From Tilletiopsis washingtonensis (Eukaryota; Basidiomycota; Exobasidiomycetes; Entylomatales), in assembly GCF_003144115.1 (NCBI RefSeq), contig NW_020312000.1, positions 250,117 through 314,116 on the forward strand: a DNA stretch of 64,000 nucleotides, given 5' to 3'. Numbering within the stretch: position 1 is the stretch's first letter; every line of letters starts with the position of its first letter. A program made the position numbers and the translations under genes. This document shows positions 1 to 11,953 of this stretch, piece after piece. The notes beneath the pieces were generated by a model. That model was not told the origin of the DNA. It did no database searches and worked only from the letters and a program-made list of their open reading frames with translations.

Positions 1-96
1 CGTAAGGCGCTGTGTGTCTTGCTCCGAGGGGGGTCCGCGCGCTCGGTTTGAGGCTGGGCGCTGTTTCTGACATGGCATGGCTGCTTGCTACTCAGA

Positions 97-3000
97 CTAG
101 TGCACGGCAGGCGAGCGCAGGGCCTTTAGGAACGGCAGCACCGCCAGCGCCGCATCGCTGCCCCAGTCGCCACCGAAGGCTTCGCGAATGCATCTGTTTG
201 TCCGCGCCCCCGCATCGGGTTGCCGCGACCACCCATCAACGTCAGCTTGCTTGGCTCTCTCTCTTCAGGTTCAAAGGGGAGGGAGGGGGGGAGGGGGGAG
301 GGGCGAGGGAAAGGACTGCCGACTGACCGATCAAACACGTCTGTAGCCGCGACGAGTTCCCAGTGGCGCAGCACATAGCGCTTCACTTCGACGTGCAGCT
401 CCTCGTACCTGCCCGTCGCCAGCAGCAGGGGGAAGGCATTGTGTGGGCGCAGGGCAGCGACGAGATGGGCACGTGCGAGATCGGCCAGCGCAGTGGCGGC
501 GCAGCGATGGGCGAGACGATAGAGGGCCAGCGCACTGGGAGGCGCCTGCGCCGCGGAGGGAGGAGGATGAGAGTGCGGGTCGGAGAAGAGGAGGACGCCG
601 AGGGAGAGAGTCGGTATGTCGGCGTTCGAGTCGAGGGAGGAGGCCGAGTGAGATGGATGTTGCGGCGCTGCCTGTTGCTGTTGCTGCCGTTGTACTTCGG
701 CGTACGAGGAGACGCGTCGCCATTCGCCTCCCAGTCGCAGAGCTCCACGCGGCGGCCACGTCTCGGCAACGGGAGCAGCAGATGAGGCATTTGGCTCGCC
801 TGTCCCAGGCCCTGCGCCGCCAATGCCCCTACTGGCAGCATGATCGCTGAGCGAGGAGCGAGCAGCCGGCTGCTGACGCGCAGTGGCACTGCCAGCGTGC
901 GCATGCATCGACGAGGCGACGCCGTACGTCGAACGCTCCGCACCGGCTTGAGTCGCGGCATCGCATCGAGTCGTTGTCGCAGTCAAGTCCTCTTCTGCCT
1001 CATCCCAGACTCGCCATTCCCACAGCGGCATTGGCGTCTGCGACGTCTCTCCCTGCTCGTCGCCGGCCACAGCAGCAGCAGCAAGGCCATGCGAAAGCCA
1101 TGACTCGTCCAGGCCGCCCGAATGCAGTGCTTCGGCTGCGGCAAACTCGACTTCGTCGAGGTAGAGGAAGCGAAGGAATGCGTAGGCCGTGCTGAAGTCG
1201 GCGTCGGGCAGGCGCAGCACTCGGACTTTGCGTGCGCCGAGCGTCGCCATGCCTTCTTGCTGGTGTGGCTGCTGCGCGCCTGGCCCGTGCTGCGCATCGA
1301 GATCGTGCTCTTGGCCTTCGCAAAAGGAGGAGGCAAGCATGTCGCGGAAAAAGTCGCTGCGCACGCGAAGGATGGCAGAGTGTGCCCAGATGGCTCGGTC
1401 GCGCACCACAAGCGTGGCACCAGGAGGCAGAGGAGCTCCCATCTGCAGCACTTGTACTTCCCGCTGCCATGTCTCGCCAGTGCCATCGTCATCGACGAGG
1501 GGCAGCAGAACGCCGCACTCGCGCACGAGTAGAACTACGTCGCCGGTGCTTTGCGAGTCGAGCAGACCTTCCAGACCAGAGACGAGATCGCGAGGCACGG
1601 CGTGCAGCTTCTCCATCTCAAACGGCCTGCCGCGTGCCATGGCTGGCGTCGAGCCTGCAGCTCTCGGGCCGATGCTGATCTGCACGGTGAGCTCCATGGC
1701 GTCGAGTGCGGCAATGTCGTGCTGCTCGAGCAGCGCAGAGAGCGAGGGAAGGCCATGACACTGCCAGAACTCCGTCTCGCGCGCAAACTCCCACGTCTCA
1801 AACGTCGTCCAGAGGAAGCCGCCGCCGCGGCTGGCGCGCGTGGCGGGCGAACGCGCGGCGGGAGAGAGGCCGAGAAAGATGCAGGCGGGAATGGCAAAGT
1901 CGGCGGGAGAGTAGTCGAGCACCATCGAGGTCAGATAGACGCTCAGCACCGAGAGCGTGCGCGCTTCGTCGCCGCCGCCGCTACCGCTGCCATCGCCGTC
2001 GAGCATGTGCGCCGCGAGGTTGGCATGATCGAGAGAGATGGGCGAAGAGGAGAGGGGCGCGGATGCATTCTCACTTGCAGACGGCGTGTCGTTGTCATCC
2101 TCGTCGCCTGCCACGCTGCCACTCGAAGGCTGAAGACGCGAAGTACGCACGAGCTCCAACTTCCACTTGCCGTCGCCGAAGATCGGCTGCGTCGTCCACA
2201 CATCACTCATGCCGCCGCCAGCAGACACGGAGCGCTCGTCGCCGTCTAGCGGCGCACTCGATCGCTCCACTTCATCACGTAGCAGCGCCAGATCGGAGAT
2301 GCGCCACGTGAAGGACTAGTTCAAGCGTGCGAGGCTCAGTCTCGCGTGATGCGGTACGGTGTAAGGGGAGGGCACTCACAGTGACAGAGTTCTCCTCGAA
2401 GCGGCCCTGCATCTGCCCGCCTGACGTTCCACCCAGTGCCGTCGGATCAGCAAGCGCCGACCAACTCTGCTGGTTCTGCGGAGCATGTTGCTGCTGCTGA
2501 TGTGCGTGCACATGAGGCGCTCCATACGTATTGCTCCACGGCCACGGCGCGCTCGTAGGCCTCGAAGCCGGCGCCTGTGCAGCATTGAAGCTGCCGAGAT
2601 GCGAGAAGCGCGGACTGCCGGCCGTGGGCTGATGTGCGGCGGCGGAGCTGAGACGCGAGGCAGCGCCGGGAGTGGGGGCGTGAGGAGGTCGCCAGGTGCT
2701 CATGTTCGGAGCTGGCGAGCCGAAAGGACGCAGTACAGTCACCTCGAAGCCGAAGAGATTGCTGGCGGCAGACGAGGCGCTGCCAAGATGCTGTGAAGCA
2801 AGAGCAGCGGCGGCACTGGCGCCGCGGCCTCGCTGCGGCTGCGCCGGCGGCAGGAAAGGCGGCGGCGGCGTGGCGTCGCGCGGCGAGGGAGTGGGACTGG
2901 AGGAGGAGGCGAGAGAGGCGGGCGCAAAGAGGAGAGAGGGACGACGAGGCGTGTGCGTCGTGGTGAGCGAGGGAGTGGCAGCGGCGGGAGGCGGCGATGC

Positions 3001-3339
3001 TCTGGCCAGCAGGCCATACGCTGCCGCGCGAGAATGCGGCGTCGAGGGACCAGGTGCGCTGCCACTGGCCGAAACAGACATGCTGCTGGCGCTGCGGCAC
3101 ACGCTCGGAATGGCGCTCGTGCTGCCGCCGGCGCGCGGAGTCGAGGGTGCCGCAGCGGCCGAGGGTGCTGCGACTTGCTGCGGCGGCGGCGGCGGCGGCT
3201 GCTGCGGCGCCGAGGGCTGCGCCGCTACGGCGGCCTCGCCTTCAGCAGCTGCATCGCTCATCGACGCATCGGCGGCCGGGACAGGCGGCTGCGGCGACGC
3301 GACCGCCGGCCGAGCGGCCTGTCCGCCGGCGCGGGCCAT
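97..3339 (-). CDS. MATH-BTB domain protein, probable CUL3 ubiquitin-ligase adaptor
   Basis: Three exons on the minus strand: 3339-2380, 2315-328, 193-97; 1014 residues. The first 320 residues are Pro/Ser/Ala-rich and look disordered. At the exon 1/2 junction a MATH-like region opens (SFTWRISDLALLRDEV, then PIFGDGKWKLEL) and runs to about residue 500. A BTB/POZ core follows near residue 620 (TLVVRDRAIWAHSAILRVRS, then DFFRDML), interrupted by a long low-complexity insert. A phase-2 last intron gives a C-terminus reading CIREAFGGDWGSDAAL. MATH-BTB proteins are known to bring substrates to CUL3 E3 ligases; that role here is inferred from architecture. I chose the ATG at 3339 because the 67 codons upstream in frame read like 5' UTR. 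It is transcribed away from the WSS1-like gene. Domain call firm, substrate unknown. Confidence 0.8.
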
Positions 3340-3825
3340 GGCCGAGTGCGGAGCGGCGGAGCGAGCCGTTGAGGCCGGATGCAGGCGAGGAGCGCAAGAA
3401 CGAGGTGTGTGTGGCCTTGTCTCCAGGGAAAGGCGCACGCTTGGTGCGCGCTGCGATGCTGGCCGGCTAGATGGACGTCGCGAGGGCGCAGTGCAGGATG
3501 CTGCGCCCGGGAGAGGGTGGTGGTGGAACGAGCAGGGCAAGCGGGCCCAGATGAGGCGCGCATTTGAATCGGGGCGGCCCAGTCAGGGGTCCAGCTTGAA
3601 TCCTGCATGGCCCCTGCGCCAAGCGGAATACAACGAGGGCCAAGCGAATGTATCCAGCGCGGCTGCCACATTCAACTCGAGTTTGTAGTCGCGTGCAGCT
3701 CCAAGCGCGCCGCGCCTCCACCTCGCTCCTCCCTTCACGCTGCCATCTTCTACACGCCGCCTGCCACTCGCCGCTGCCACGAGCTCGCCTGCGCCTCGCA
3801 GCGTCGCAGCGTCGCAGCCGCAGCC
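3340..3825. promoter_or_regulatory. Divergent intergenic region between MATH-BTB and WSS1-like genes
   Basis: This 486-bp stretch separates two start codons pointing away from each other, so it should hold both promoters and 5' UTRs. I see no further gene and no motif I would name. Confidence 0.5.
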
Positions 3826-6333
3826 ATGCCGCCCGCCCGGCTGCCCAAGCGTCGTGCCGGCGACGCGTCGCGCTCCGTCGTCGTCAGTACGCCTGCTGCT
3901 GCATGCGCACCACCGCGCGCCGCGGCGGCACAGCTGATGCCTGCCACTGTGCCCTGCTCAGCACACGCGTCTCAACGACCCGCAGGCTGGCATCCGCAAC
4001 CCCTGCATCAACTTCATCACGGCGCAGCCACAGCGCGACGGCAGTGATGCCGAGGCGCTGGACCGCCTCCACCAGCTCGCGGCCCTCGTGCGTCGCGGCC
4101 GGCGCCACCGCAGACGGCAACACCTGCTCCGCTGACGCCCATCCCGCTTGCACACAGTTCAAGCCCATCATGCAGGAGTACAGCTTCAAGGTCAACAGCC
4201 TCGAGGAGTTCGAGCCCAACGACGAGGTGCGTGGCATGCGAGCGAGTCACAGTGCTGCTCACTCCTCGCTCACACTGCCTCGCACCTAGTTTCTCGGCCG
4301 CAACTGGAACAACGGTGAGCGCTCGCGAGCTCCGCAGTGCCCTCCATCTTCGCTGATGCTGCGTCGTTCTCGTTTCCCAAGGCGAGACCATCGTCGGTGT
4401 CAGCTGGCTGGCGGTGCAGCAGGCCACGCAGCTCACACTGCCGCCACAGGAGCTCGTGCTGCGCGACCGGCGCAACCCCGACCGCTTCGTGCCTCTGAGC
4501 TTCGTCGCTCGCGTCTTCTGCCACGGTGAGCGCCTTGTCTGGCCCGCATGTCGGGGCCGAGAGCTCATGCATGCCCTGCGACAGAGCTCGCGCACATCGC
4601 GCAGTGCGTCGCTTCCCAGACGCACGCAGACAAGTCAAGGCTGACTCTGCTTGCACGCAGCATGAACCACCTCTCGCCGCACACGAAGCTCACCGGCGAG
4701 CTCTGTCGCGAGGTGCGGCGCTTGTGAGTGTCTCGTGCTCAGCCGTGAAGGCGCGTCGCTGATGCACGGCACCCCAGGCAAAGCACGGGCTACTACGGTG
4801 AGCATGAATGGAAGGCCATGGCATGGGCCAAGACTGACCAGCTCGCTGCCAGGCGACGGCTTCTGGAGTGCCGGTCGCACACTCGAGGGCGACAGCGTGG
4901 CGGGCATGAGTCAACTGCAGCCCGACTTCGCCTTGCCGCGCGAGACGTGCGGAGGTGCCTATCGTCGCCGTGCGGGCGTCAAGCGCACGGCAGGCAGTCG
5001 ACGGCCCGCCAAGCGTCGTCGTCGTGTGCCGGGAGCCACGCTGACGAGTGGAGCTCAGACGGGCAATACGATCAAGCCGGGAGTGGGAAAGCAGAGACTC
5101 AATCGCGAGCTGCCCGGAACTGGAGGTCGTGTTGATGGGAGAGATGATCTGCCGAAGGCGAGCGCCAAGGATGCTTCTTACAAGGACGTGCGTGCATCAC
5201 CGCCGAAGGGTTCACGTCCGAGCATAAGCTGATGCATCAACACCGTGCAGGACCCCAACTCGACGTTCCGCAAGCATGCGCAGAGCAAGAGTGCGCGTGA
5301 GCTGCGCGCCGAGGCAGCGCAGCTGCGCATGTTTGGGCAGAAGCAAAGCGAGGCAGCGGCCGCGGCCGAGGTCGAGGAGGCATTTGCCGACTTTGACGAC
5401 AACTTCCGCGTGCGTCGTCAAGAGCAGCGGCGTCGTACGCCGCCGCCGGAGTGGTCGGAAACGGAGAGTGAGACGGATGAGGAGGAGGAGGAGGAGGATG
5501 AGGAGGATGGGGTGGTGTTCTATGAGAGCCAGACGGAGAGTGATGAGGACGTGGATGAGCTGGACGGAGAAGCGCCTCGCAGGACGCAAGCGAGCAAGGT
5601 GATCTCTTGCAGTGGCGCGCAGAAGTCGTCGCAGCTCGAGCACCCGGTCGTCGGCACGGGCAAGGAGCGACAGCGTAGCGTCAACCGCGGTGAAGGCTCG
5701 TCGAACGGAGCGCACAAGGCACTCGGACAGCCGCTCCCGGGCGTCTGTGGCGACTCGGACTCGGACGACGACGTGGAGATTGTGGGCGTCAAGCGCTCCA
5801 AGAAGGCGAGCTCGGGTGCTGCGCCTCCCAAGCGCGTCGTCAACGGCACTGAGATGCCTCGTACGTGGGGCGAGTGAGTTCGCTTCTTGCCCGCTCGTCC
5901 CCGCCTTCTTCCCGCCCGCACGTGCGGCGTAGACAAGACGCTGATCGTGCTCGCGCCTCATCGCGCTGCAGTCTCTATCGCTCCGGCAACCTCTCCTCCA
6001 ACGCCACGGTGCCCAAGCCCAGCAAGTTCCGCAGCGACAAGCTGCCGCCTCCTCCCTCGCGGCCCGTCGCTGGTCGTTCCAAGGCCAGCAGCGGCTCGAA
6101 GGAGAAGATGGGCGGCACAGACGAGGCCGCCGGCGCCTGGGGTGAGTGGCACGCACGCGCATGCGAATGCATGAGACAGAGGCGAAGCATGACTTCAAAC
6201 CTGACTCGTTCTCATCCCGTGCTTCCTTCCCTCACTTGCAGCATGCCAGGTCTGCAGTCTCGTCAACGCAGCCACAGCGCGTCGCTGCGACGCATGCGAG
6301 ACGAGCCAGGGCAGCTCGCTGCTCGGCGAGTAA
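3826..6333 (+). CDS. WSS1: Wss1-type WLM-domain metalloprotease (DNA-protein crosslink repair)
   Basis: Twelve exons: 3826-3882, 3962-4087, 4158-4226, 4290-4314, 4382-4525, 4585-4603, 4661-4723, 4778-4797, 4853-5187, 5251-5873, 5972-6141, 6242-6333; 580 residues, all junctions in phase. The WLM domain covers roughly residues 20-200, with the zinc-protease motif HELAHIAHMNH (His140, Glu141, His144, His150) assembled across three exons, followed by GYYGDGFWSAGRTL. Next come an acidic linker, a SUMO-interacting-type motif VEIV (461-464) after an Asp/Ser run, and a C-terminal RanBP2-type zinc finger (Trp550, Cys552, Cys555, Cys566, Cys569). Wss1/SPRTN proteases cleave proteins crosslinked to DNA, acting with SUMO or ubiquitin and Cdc48. 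The domain order fits that role in the nucleus. Several exons are under 30 nt, so naive gene finders may break this gene. Confidence 0.88.
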
Positions 6334-6353
6334 GACCCAGAGCAGCAGCCACA

Positions 6354-6369
6354 GCGCGCGCGCGCGCGC
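6354..6369. repeat. GC dinucleotide run
   Basis: Eight GC units just downstream of the WSS1-like stop codon, in the convergent space before the PPR gene. Probably 3' UTR or spacer; no function is implied. Confidence 0.7.
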
Positions 6370-6601
6370 ATTGCGCACTTTCTTCGTCGCCTCTCCGCCC
6401 CTCACTTCGTTCCGGCATCTGCCTTCACACATCTCATCTGGCTCTACCACCATCCTCACCTCACGACCCGCGTCACCTCCACGGCACATCTCGTCACGCC
6501 CATCAGCTCCGTTCACGATCAACCGTCCATCATCTCATCACCAAGAGAGTCTGTCACACACACACCACACATTCAGGCCAGCTCCGTCATGTCCATGTCA
6601 T

Positions 6602-9600
6602 CTACCACACGCGCACTTCCGCCTGCTGACCTCTCGGCGGCGGCTGTGGCGCAAAGAGCTCGTCCGTAGGCAGAGGCGGCTTGCGCACCGCGACGCGAGG
6701 CTTGGCGCTGGCCGAGTAGGCGTGCACGACCCATCCTACGAAGGCGAGATCCTTGGGGCGCTCGGCGGCCACGAGGCGATGATGCAGCAGCTCGAGGGCG
6801 GCAAAGTTAAGGCGCGGCGAGGGCGTGACGGCGCCTCCCGTGGCCAGAGCCAGCTCGCCGCCCGTCACGGGCCCCAGCAGCGAGCTCAGAGGCGCGCGAG
6901 CCGTCGGCGTGCCGGGACGCGGCGGCGCCGGGTAGCGTGCAGTAAAGTCGTGCAGCAAGGCGAGTGCTTCGTCTAGACGCGATGCTCTGGGCAACAGGAC
7001 GTTCAGTCAGCAGGGGACAAGAGCGTGACCACGCACAGAGCCCAGCGGCCACTCACTTGGCGTGGCAGCGGATCATGGCTGCCCAGATGCGCGAGACGGT
7101 GCGTTCCTCGAGGCCGAGCTTCTTGGCCGTGCGTGGCATGAGCTTGGCTCGTGGATGCGCGTCTTCGAGGGCACGCCAGTCGCTCCAGGCCTGCGCGGCC
7201 AGACGATCAGGCGCCGTGCCCTCCGGAGCCGCGGCGCACTGCGCGAGCACCAGCTCGTAGGTGTGGCCATTGGGCTCCACGCCCAGGCGCGCAAAGAGCG
7301 ACTTGTCGTCGTCGCCATTGCCAAACAGGGCATTGCGCACCGTGGCGAGGCACGCGGGGCGCGGCAGATGCTCGCAGAGCGCAGAGAGATAGGCGTGCAG
7401 GAGCTGCGCCGAGGGGCGCACGTTGGCGAGCAGCCCCGAGCCGCCCTCGAGGTCGGCGAGGATGCGGCCCATGAGCCCTCGCACCTCGCTCAGCACCTCG
7501 GCGGACGTCTGCGGCACGCGCGGCGTGAAGCTTTGCGCCGCCTCGTCGGCGGAGGGCGTCGTAATGGCTGCCGTCTCCTCCTCTGCGCCGGCAAGCTCGA
7601 GCGAGTCGCGCTCTTCGTCTGCCGTCACAGCTGGCTCGCCTGCGGTCGACTTGGCTGCAGCCGGCTGTTGCGCGGCCTGGCGCAGACTCGCGAGCTTGAG
7701 CGGCGGCTTGTAGCTCGCATAGGCTTGGAAGAGGTGCGTGAGGGAGGCCGCGTCCGGTCGCCTACCCTCCACCTCCAGTGCTTCTTCAGCTGAAAGCCTC
7801 GCTCCTGGTCGATGCATGTTCTCCTCCCAGAGTGCCGAAGCCGAGCGAAGCATCTCTGCGAGGATCCACCTCGCCTGAGGCAGGTCTCCTGCGCGCGCAC
7901 AGCCGAGCAGCAAGGCGTTGTACGTTTGCCGATCGGGCGCGAAGCACGTCAGAGAGGCCGCGTCGTGCGCTTCTGCATCGTGACTGAGGGCTCGGAGACG
8001 CGTGCGCTCCAGCTCGACCATCTCGCGCAGAAGACGGAAGGCCTCGGGCAGCATGTCGCGTCGCTTGGCGCACGCCAGCATGAGCGCATTGTACGTCTGT
8101 GCTGTGGGCCGGATGCCGTGGTGCGTCGTCATCTCGCGAAAGAGATCCAGTGCGCGCTCGGCGTCGGCTTCGGCTGCACCTGGCTCGCCAGGGTTCGGAA
8201 TGCCTTGGGCGCACGCGTGAATCGCGACGGCGTAGAGAGGCGCATCGGGCACGGGGTGCGCTGAGAGGCGCATGCGGTGGAAGAGCGACCAGAAGGTAGG
8301 TTGAGCAGCGCGAGGCGCAGAGAGGAGCGCGGTCAGCACCATCGTGTAGGTGGCCATGCTCGCGGGGGTGGATTCTTCGAGCTCGTTGAGCGTGGCCAGC
8401 GCTACGTTGAGCCGGTCGTTCTTGATGTGCGCCTTGACCATGCAATGGTGCGTGTGCAGGTCGGGCTCAAGTTGGTCTGCGAGGCAAGGTGAGCCTGCAA
8501 ATTCAGCCCGCTTCTGCTCGCGTGACTCACTGGCCTTGATGACGCTCAGCACAGCCGCACAGCGCTCCGTTTGGCCTCGTTCGGCGTACACGTCCAGCAG
8601 CGCATTGAAGAAGGAGGTATCCCTCGGTGCGCCAGATCGCTGAACAGAAGCCCGTCAGCTCGGCAAGCGGGCTCGAAGAAGCAAGGCAGCTCACCCGCAT
8701 GAGATCGATGCATCGGCTCAGAGCTTCGTCGTCCATGTCGACGGCCTGCAGCCAGAATCAGCACAGCAACTGAGACGACGACACATCGCTCGCGCTACTC
8801 ACGCTCGCGACCGCCAACGCCCTCCACTCTCCGCCGCCGACCAGTCCCGCCGGCAGCGCCTCGCCCGCGACTTGTGGCAGCTGCTGCACCATCTGCTCCA
8901 CCTTGTCGAGCAGCGCATTGCGCGCCTCTGAGGATGTAAAGAGGGCCTTGGCCTCGGGCATAGCCTGCACCGCTGTGTGTCGCGGCGCGGCGACCAGTTC
9001 GACGGCATCGAAAGAGACGTGCTGCTCCAGGGACGCAGATGCTGTCTCTTCCTCCGGCACATCGAGAGCAGGTGCAGCTTGCGAGCCAGCAGCTCGACGC
9101 GCCTCGAGCAAGTCGCCGACTCGATCTGCCAGCGCCAGACGCTCAGCCGCCAGGCCCTCGAGAGCAGCCGCGCCGCCGCTTGTTCCTACGCCTCGATCCA
9201 TCTCGCCCAGGCGAGTGACGAGCGCCTCGAGGCGCGAGTGCAGACGCAGCGCATGGCTCTGACTTGGTGAGAGCTGCGCCAGGCCCGCATCGCTGCCTGC
9301 CGGGCGAGGCAGCATGCGTCGTGCCTGCATCGTTGCAGCTGCGATGCGAACGCGCTGAGCCTCGCGCGCCGCAAGACGCTGCGTCTCTGCATCTGGTGGC
9401 TCGGGCATCTGTAAAGCCTGATACACCGTCTCGAGTGTCTCTTCATCCAGTGGCGGCAGTTCTGCAGCAGCAGCATCGGCAGTCTGTCGTTGTGTGGCGT
9501 CGGAGAGGCGCCGGGAAAGCGAGGCGAGATCGGCGCGAACGGCGCGCTCGGCTTGGCGCAGCGTCAGGCGTGGCTCTTGCGGCGGATGCTGCGGCTGCCG

Positions 9601-9837
9601 AGCTCGATGCGGCTCGGAGCGCATACGATGCGGCGGCGCTTCTCGACGGAAGAAGTTGGCGCCGCCATGCCCGCCACTGCTGTACTGCTGCTGTGGGCGG
9701 GGGCGAGGCCGAGCGGGAGCGCCCGCCTTGCCACGCCCAGCGGCACGGGCGGCCGCCTTGCGCTGCGCACTGGCTGGCGGCGCAGCGGTCGCGTGGAAGC
9801 CGCGCCGGCTGGCAGTGCGAACGGCGTGCGGCAGCAT
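6602..9837 (-). CDS. Mitochondrial pentatricopeptide-repeat (PPR) protein
   Basis: Five exons on the minus strand: 9837-8803, 8745-8695, 8639-8531, 8476-7057, 6986-6602; 999 residues. The start MLPHAVRTASRRGFHATAAP is a good mitochondrial presequence (Arg/Ala/Ser-rich, no acidic residues), which is why I took this ATG over one 49 codons upstream. From about residue 360 there are PPR-like helix pairs, for example SFFNALLDVYAERGQTERC, PDLHTHHCMVKAHIKNDRLN, RPTAQTYNALMLACAKRRD and DRQTYNALLLGCARAGDLP. Fungal PPR proteins bind specific organellar transcripts and govern their stability, processing or translation; the target here cannot be read from sequence. The first 340 residues are Ala/Gln/Arg-rich with no clear domain. 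The middle carries an acidic Thr/Ala/Glu-rich insert between repeats. The 51-nt second exon and all phases are consistent. Confidence 0.82.
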
Positions 9838-10242
9838 CGGCGTGCGAGGGGTGCCTTGACGCGGTGTGCGCGAGGGATGTGGTGAGGAGGCAGGGAGCGG
9901 GCCGAGCAGCGAGCCAGGGTGCGGCGGGAGAAAGTCACGCGCCCGCCGCGCAACTAGACTTTTCTGGCGGCGCAGTGTTCCCACGCTCGCGCGTTGCCCG
10001 AGTCCCGCGAGCCCGCCCTCTCCTCATCCTCTCGGCGCTGCTTCCCTCCGGCCCTGCCAACCGACCACCACCCGCACGCTGCACGCGCCGCAGCGCCGAC
10101 TCGTCACAGCAGCAGGCTCAATGGACAGCATCAGTTGCATCGCGGCGGAGGATGGGCCAGTGAGAGCGTCTGGGCCACAGCGACGTGCGAGAGGTGGGAG
10201 GCACATGGTGGAGCGGGGCGGGGCGAGAGCAAGGCAGGTAGG
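9838..10242. other. Intergenic spacer between PPR start and first SANT-like gene end
   Basis: 405 bp holding the PPR promoter and the 3' end of the neighbouring minus-strand gene. I see no further gene here. Confidence 0.4.
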
Positions 10243-11601
10243 CTACGACGAGGAGCCGCTGACACTGTCCTGCTGAGGAAGTCAGCTCCGGCGCACGCCA
10301 TCGTGAGTCGCAGAGGCACGCACCATGAGATGCTTCTTCAGCCTCGGCCAGCGATTCATGCAGCTCTTCTGGTCGCGCTTCTGGCCGCCAGCGGCGTTGA
10401 TCACCTCGACGATGTGCTGGGCACGCCGCGGGCTTGGGCGTCAGCGAGATGCGCAAGACAGAGCGGCAATCTCTCACGCCAGCGAATGTTGTGGATTGGG
10501 TGCCGCCACTTCACTCACCTTCCACTCCGGCTTGTACGACGTCAGGATGTCGTTGAGGAACGCCTGCTCCTCGACGGGCAGCCACGCGCCAGGTCGAGCG
10601 CCGGCCGCACGAAGCGCGGAAGACTTGGCCTTGGCCGGCTTGGCGTCGCCGTCGCTCTTGATCTTCTTCGCCGGCTTGGTCTCCTTGACGTCGTCGCCTT
10701 CATCATCGGCTTTGCGCTTCTTTGCTTGCTTCGCCGGCTTGGCGGGCTTCTCCTCCGCCTCCTGCTCGTCAGCCTCGGCGTCGGCGTCGACGTCAGGCTT
10801 GCTCGACGTGCTCGAAGTGGCCTTGCCTTTGGCCGGTGCCTTCTTCGCCGCCGTCGCTGTCTTCTTGGCCGATGCAGCCGCTTTCTTGATAACCGGCTTG
10901 GGCGTCGCTTCGCGCGATGCCTCCTCGTTCGAGTCGCCCTCCTCCTCGCCCTCGGCAGCATCGGCGCTGGGCGTGCCCGAGGCGGAGCGGCTCGGAGCCT
11001 TAGCGGCCGACTTGCTTGCAGCCTTCTTCGAAGCGACAGGCTGCTTCGGCGCGCGCTTGACGGGTTGCTTCTTGGGCGGCGGCGGCGAAGGTGAACGCTC
11101 TTCTTCCTCCTCGGCCTCCTCGGCCTACTCCTCGTCCGCTGGAGACTCGCGACGCTTCTTGCTCTTCGCGGCAGCCGCCTCCTCCTCTTCCTCTTCTTCC
11201 TCCTCCTCTTCCTCCGGCGTGGCGTCGCGCTTCGCAGCAGCTTTGCTCTTCTTGGCCGCAGGAGTCGGCGCGCGCTTCTTCATCGACGACTTGAGCGCCG
11301 GCTGCTTGCCCTTCGTCTTGGCCTGGCTGCACGGCGGCGTATCGGGCGCTTCACCCTCCACAATCGAGCCGTCGCCGCACGGTGAAGGCAGCTTTTTGCC
11401 CTTGGAGATCTTGGACGACGATGCCTCGCGAGGAGGCGACGGCGAAGCGCTCAGCGTCGCGTTGGGTGTTGCTTGGGCCTCAGTCTCCGACTCTTCCTCG
11501 GCGGCGGGCGCGGGAGATGCGACGACCTCCTCGGAGCCCGACTCTTCGTACTCGGACTCGGAGGGAGGGGCGGCCTTGCGACCTTTGGCCTTGGCTGGCA
11601 T
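10243..11601 (-). CDS. SANT/Myb-like nuclear protein, paralogue A, with an in-frame TAG
   Basis: Exons 11601-10519, 10416-10324, 10272-10243 on the minus strand. The N-terminal two thirds is Lys/Ala/Ser/Glu-rich with a Glu run. The C-terminus holds a SANT/Myb-like core (GAWLPVEEQAFLNDILTSYK, then HIVEVINAAGG, RDQKSCMNRWPRLKK), whose two introns splice cleanly. Codon 159 (plus coordinates 11125-11127) is TAG, yet the same frame stays open for about 200 further codons of the same composition, has no Met to restart from, and leads straight into the domain. The TAG differs by one base from the GAG expected in the surrounding 9-bp repeat. It may be an assembly or base-call error, a recent nonsense change, or two mis-split models. 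Composition suggests a nuclear DNA- or chromatin-binding protein; target unknown. Confidence 0.62.
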
Positions 11602-11953
11602 TGTGAGGAGGAGCGGAGGCGAAGAAGGTGGTGGTGCACAAGATGGGCCGTGAGGTTCGGCGGCTGGCCGTACAGTGGCACAGCGCCGTGCTCTTGTCGC
11701 TTCGCAGCAGCCTCGCGGTGGGCGGCAGTGGGACACCTCATCACGGCGTACAACAGCAGCCGCGATTGCCCGGCACTCGACTTCGCCACATCGGACGCGG
11801 ATGAGCGGCGGAGGCACAAAGCTCATCAACGGCACAGTCTTAGTGGTCCCGCAAGCTCTTCGCGCCATCGCCTGCATCAGGTCGCACCGTCATCCACGTC
11901 TGGAAAAGTGGAACAGATGGCATTCAGGAGCCGACATGAGAATGGACGAAGCG
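11602..11953. other. Spacer between SANT-like paralogues A and B
   Basis: 352 bp between the start of paralogue A and the end of paralogue B, both on the minus strand; presumably the A promoter. No additional coding signal seen. Confidence 0.4.

Noticed and set aside
10325-11653. 442-codon Ser/Ala-rich plus-strand frame
   Set aside because: It is the complement of the Lys/Glu-rich paralogue A (Glu/Lys codons read backwards give Ser/Leu/Phe). The minus strand has the domain and the splice sites.
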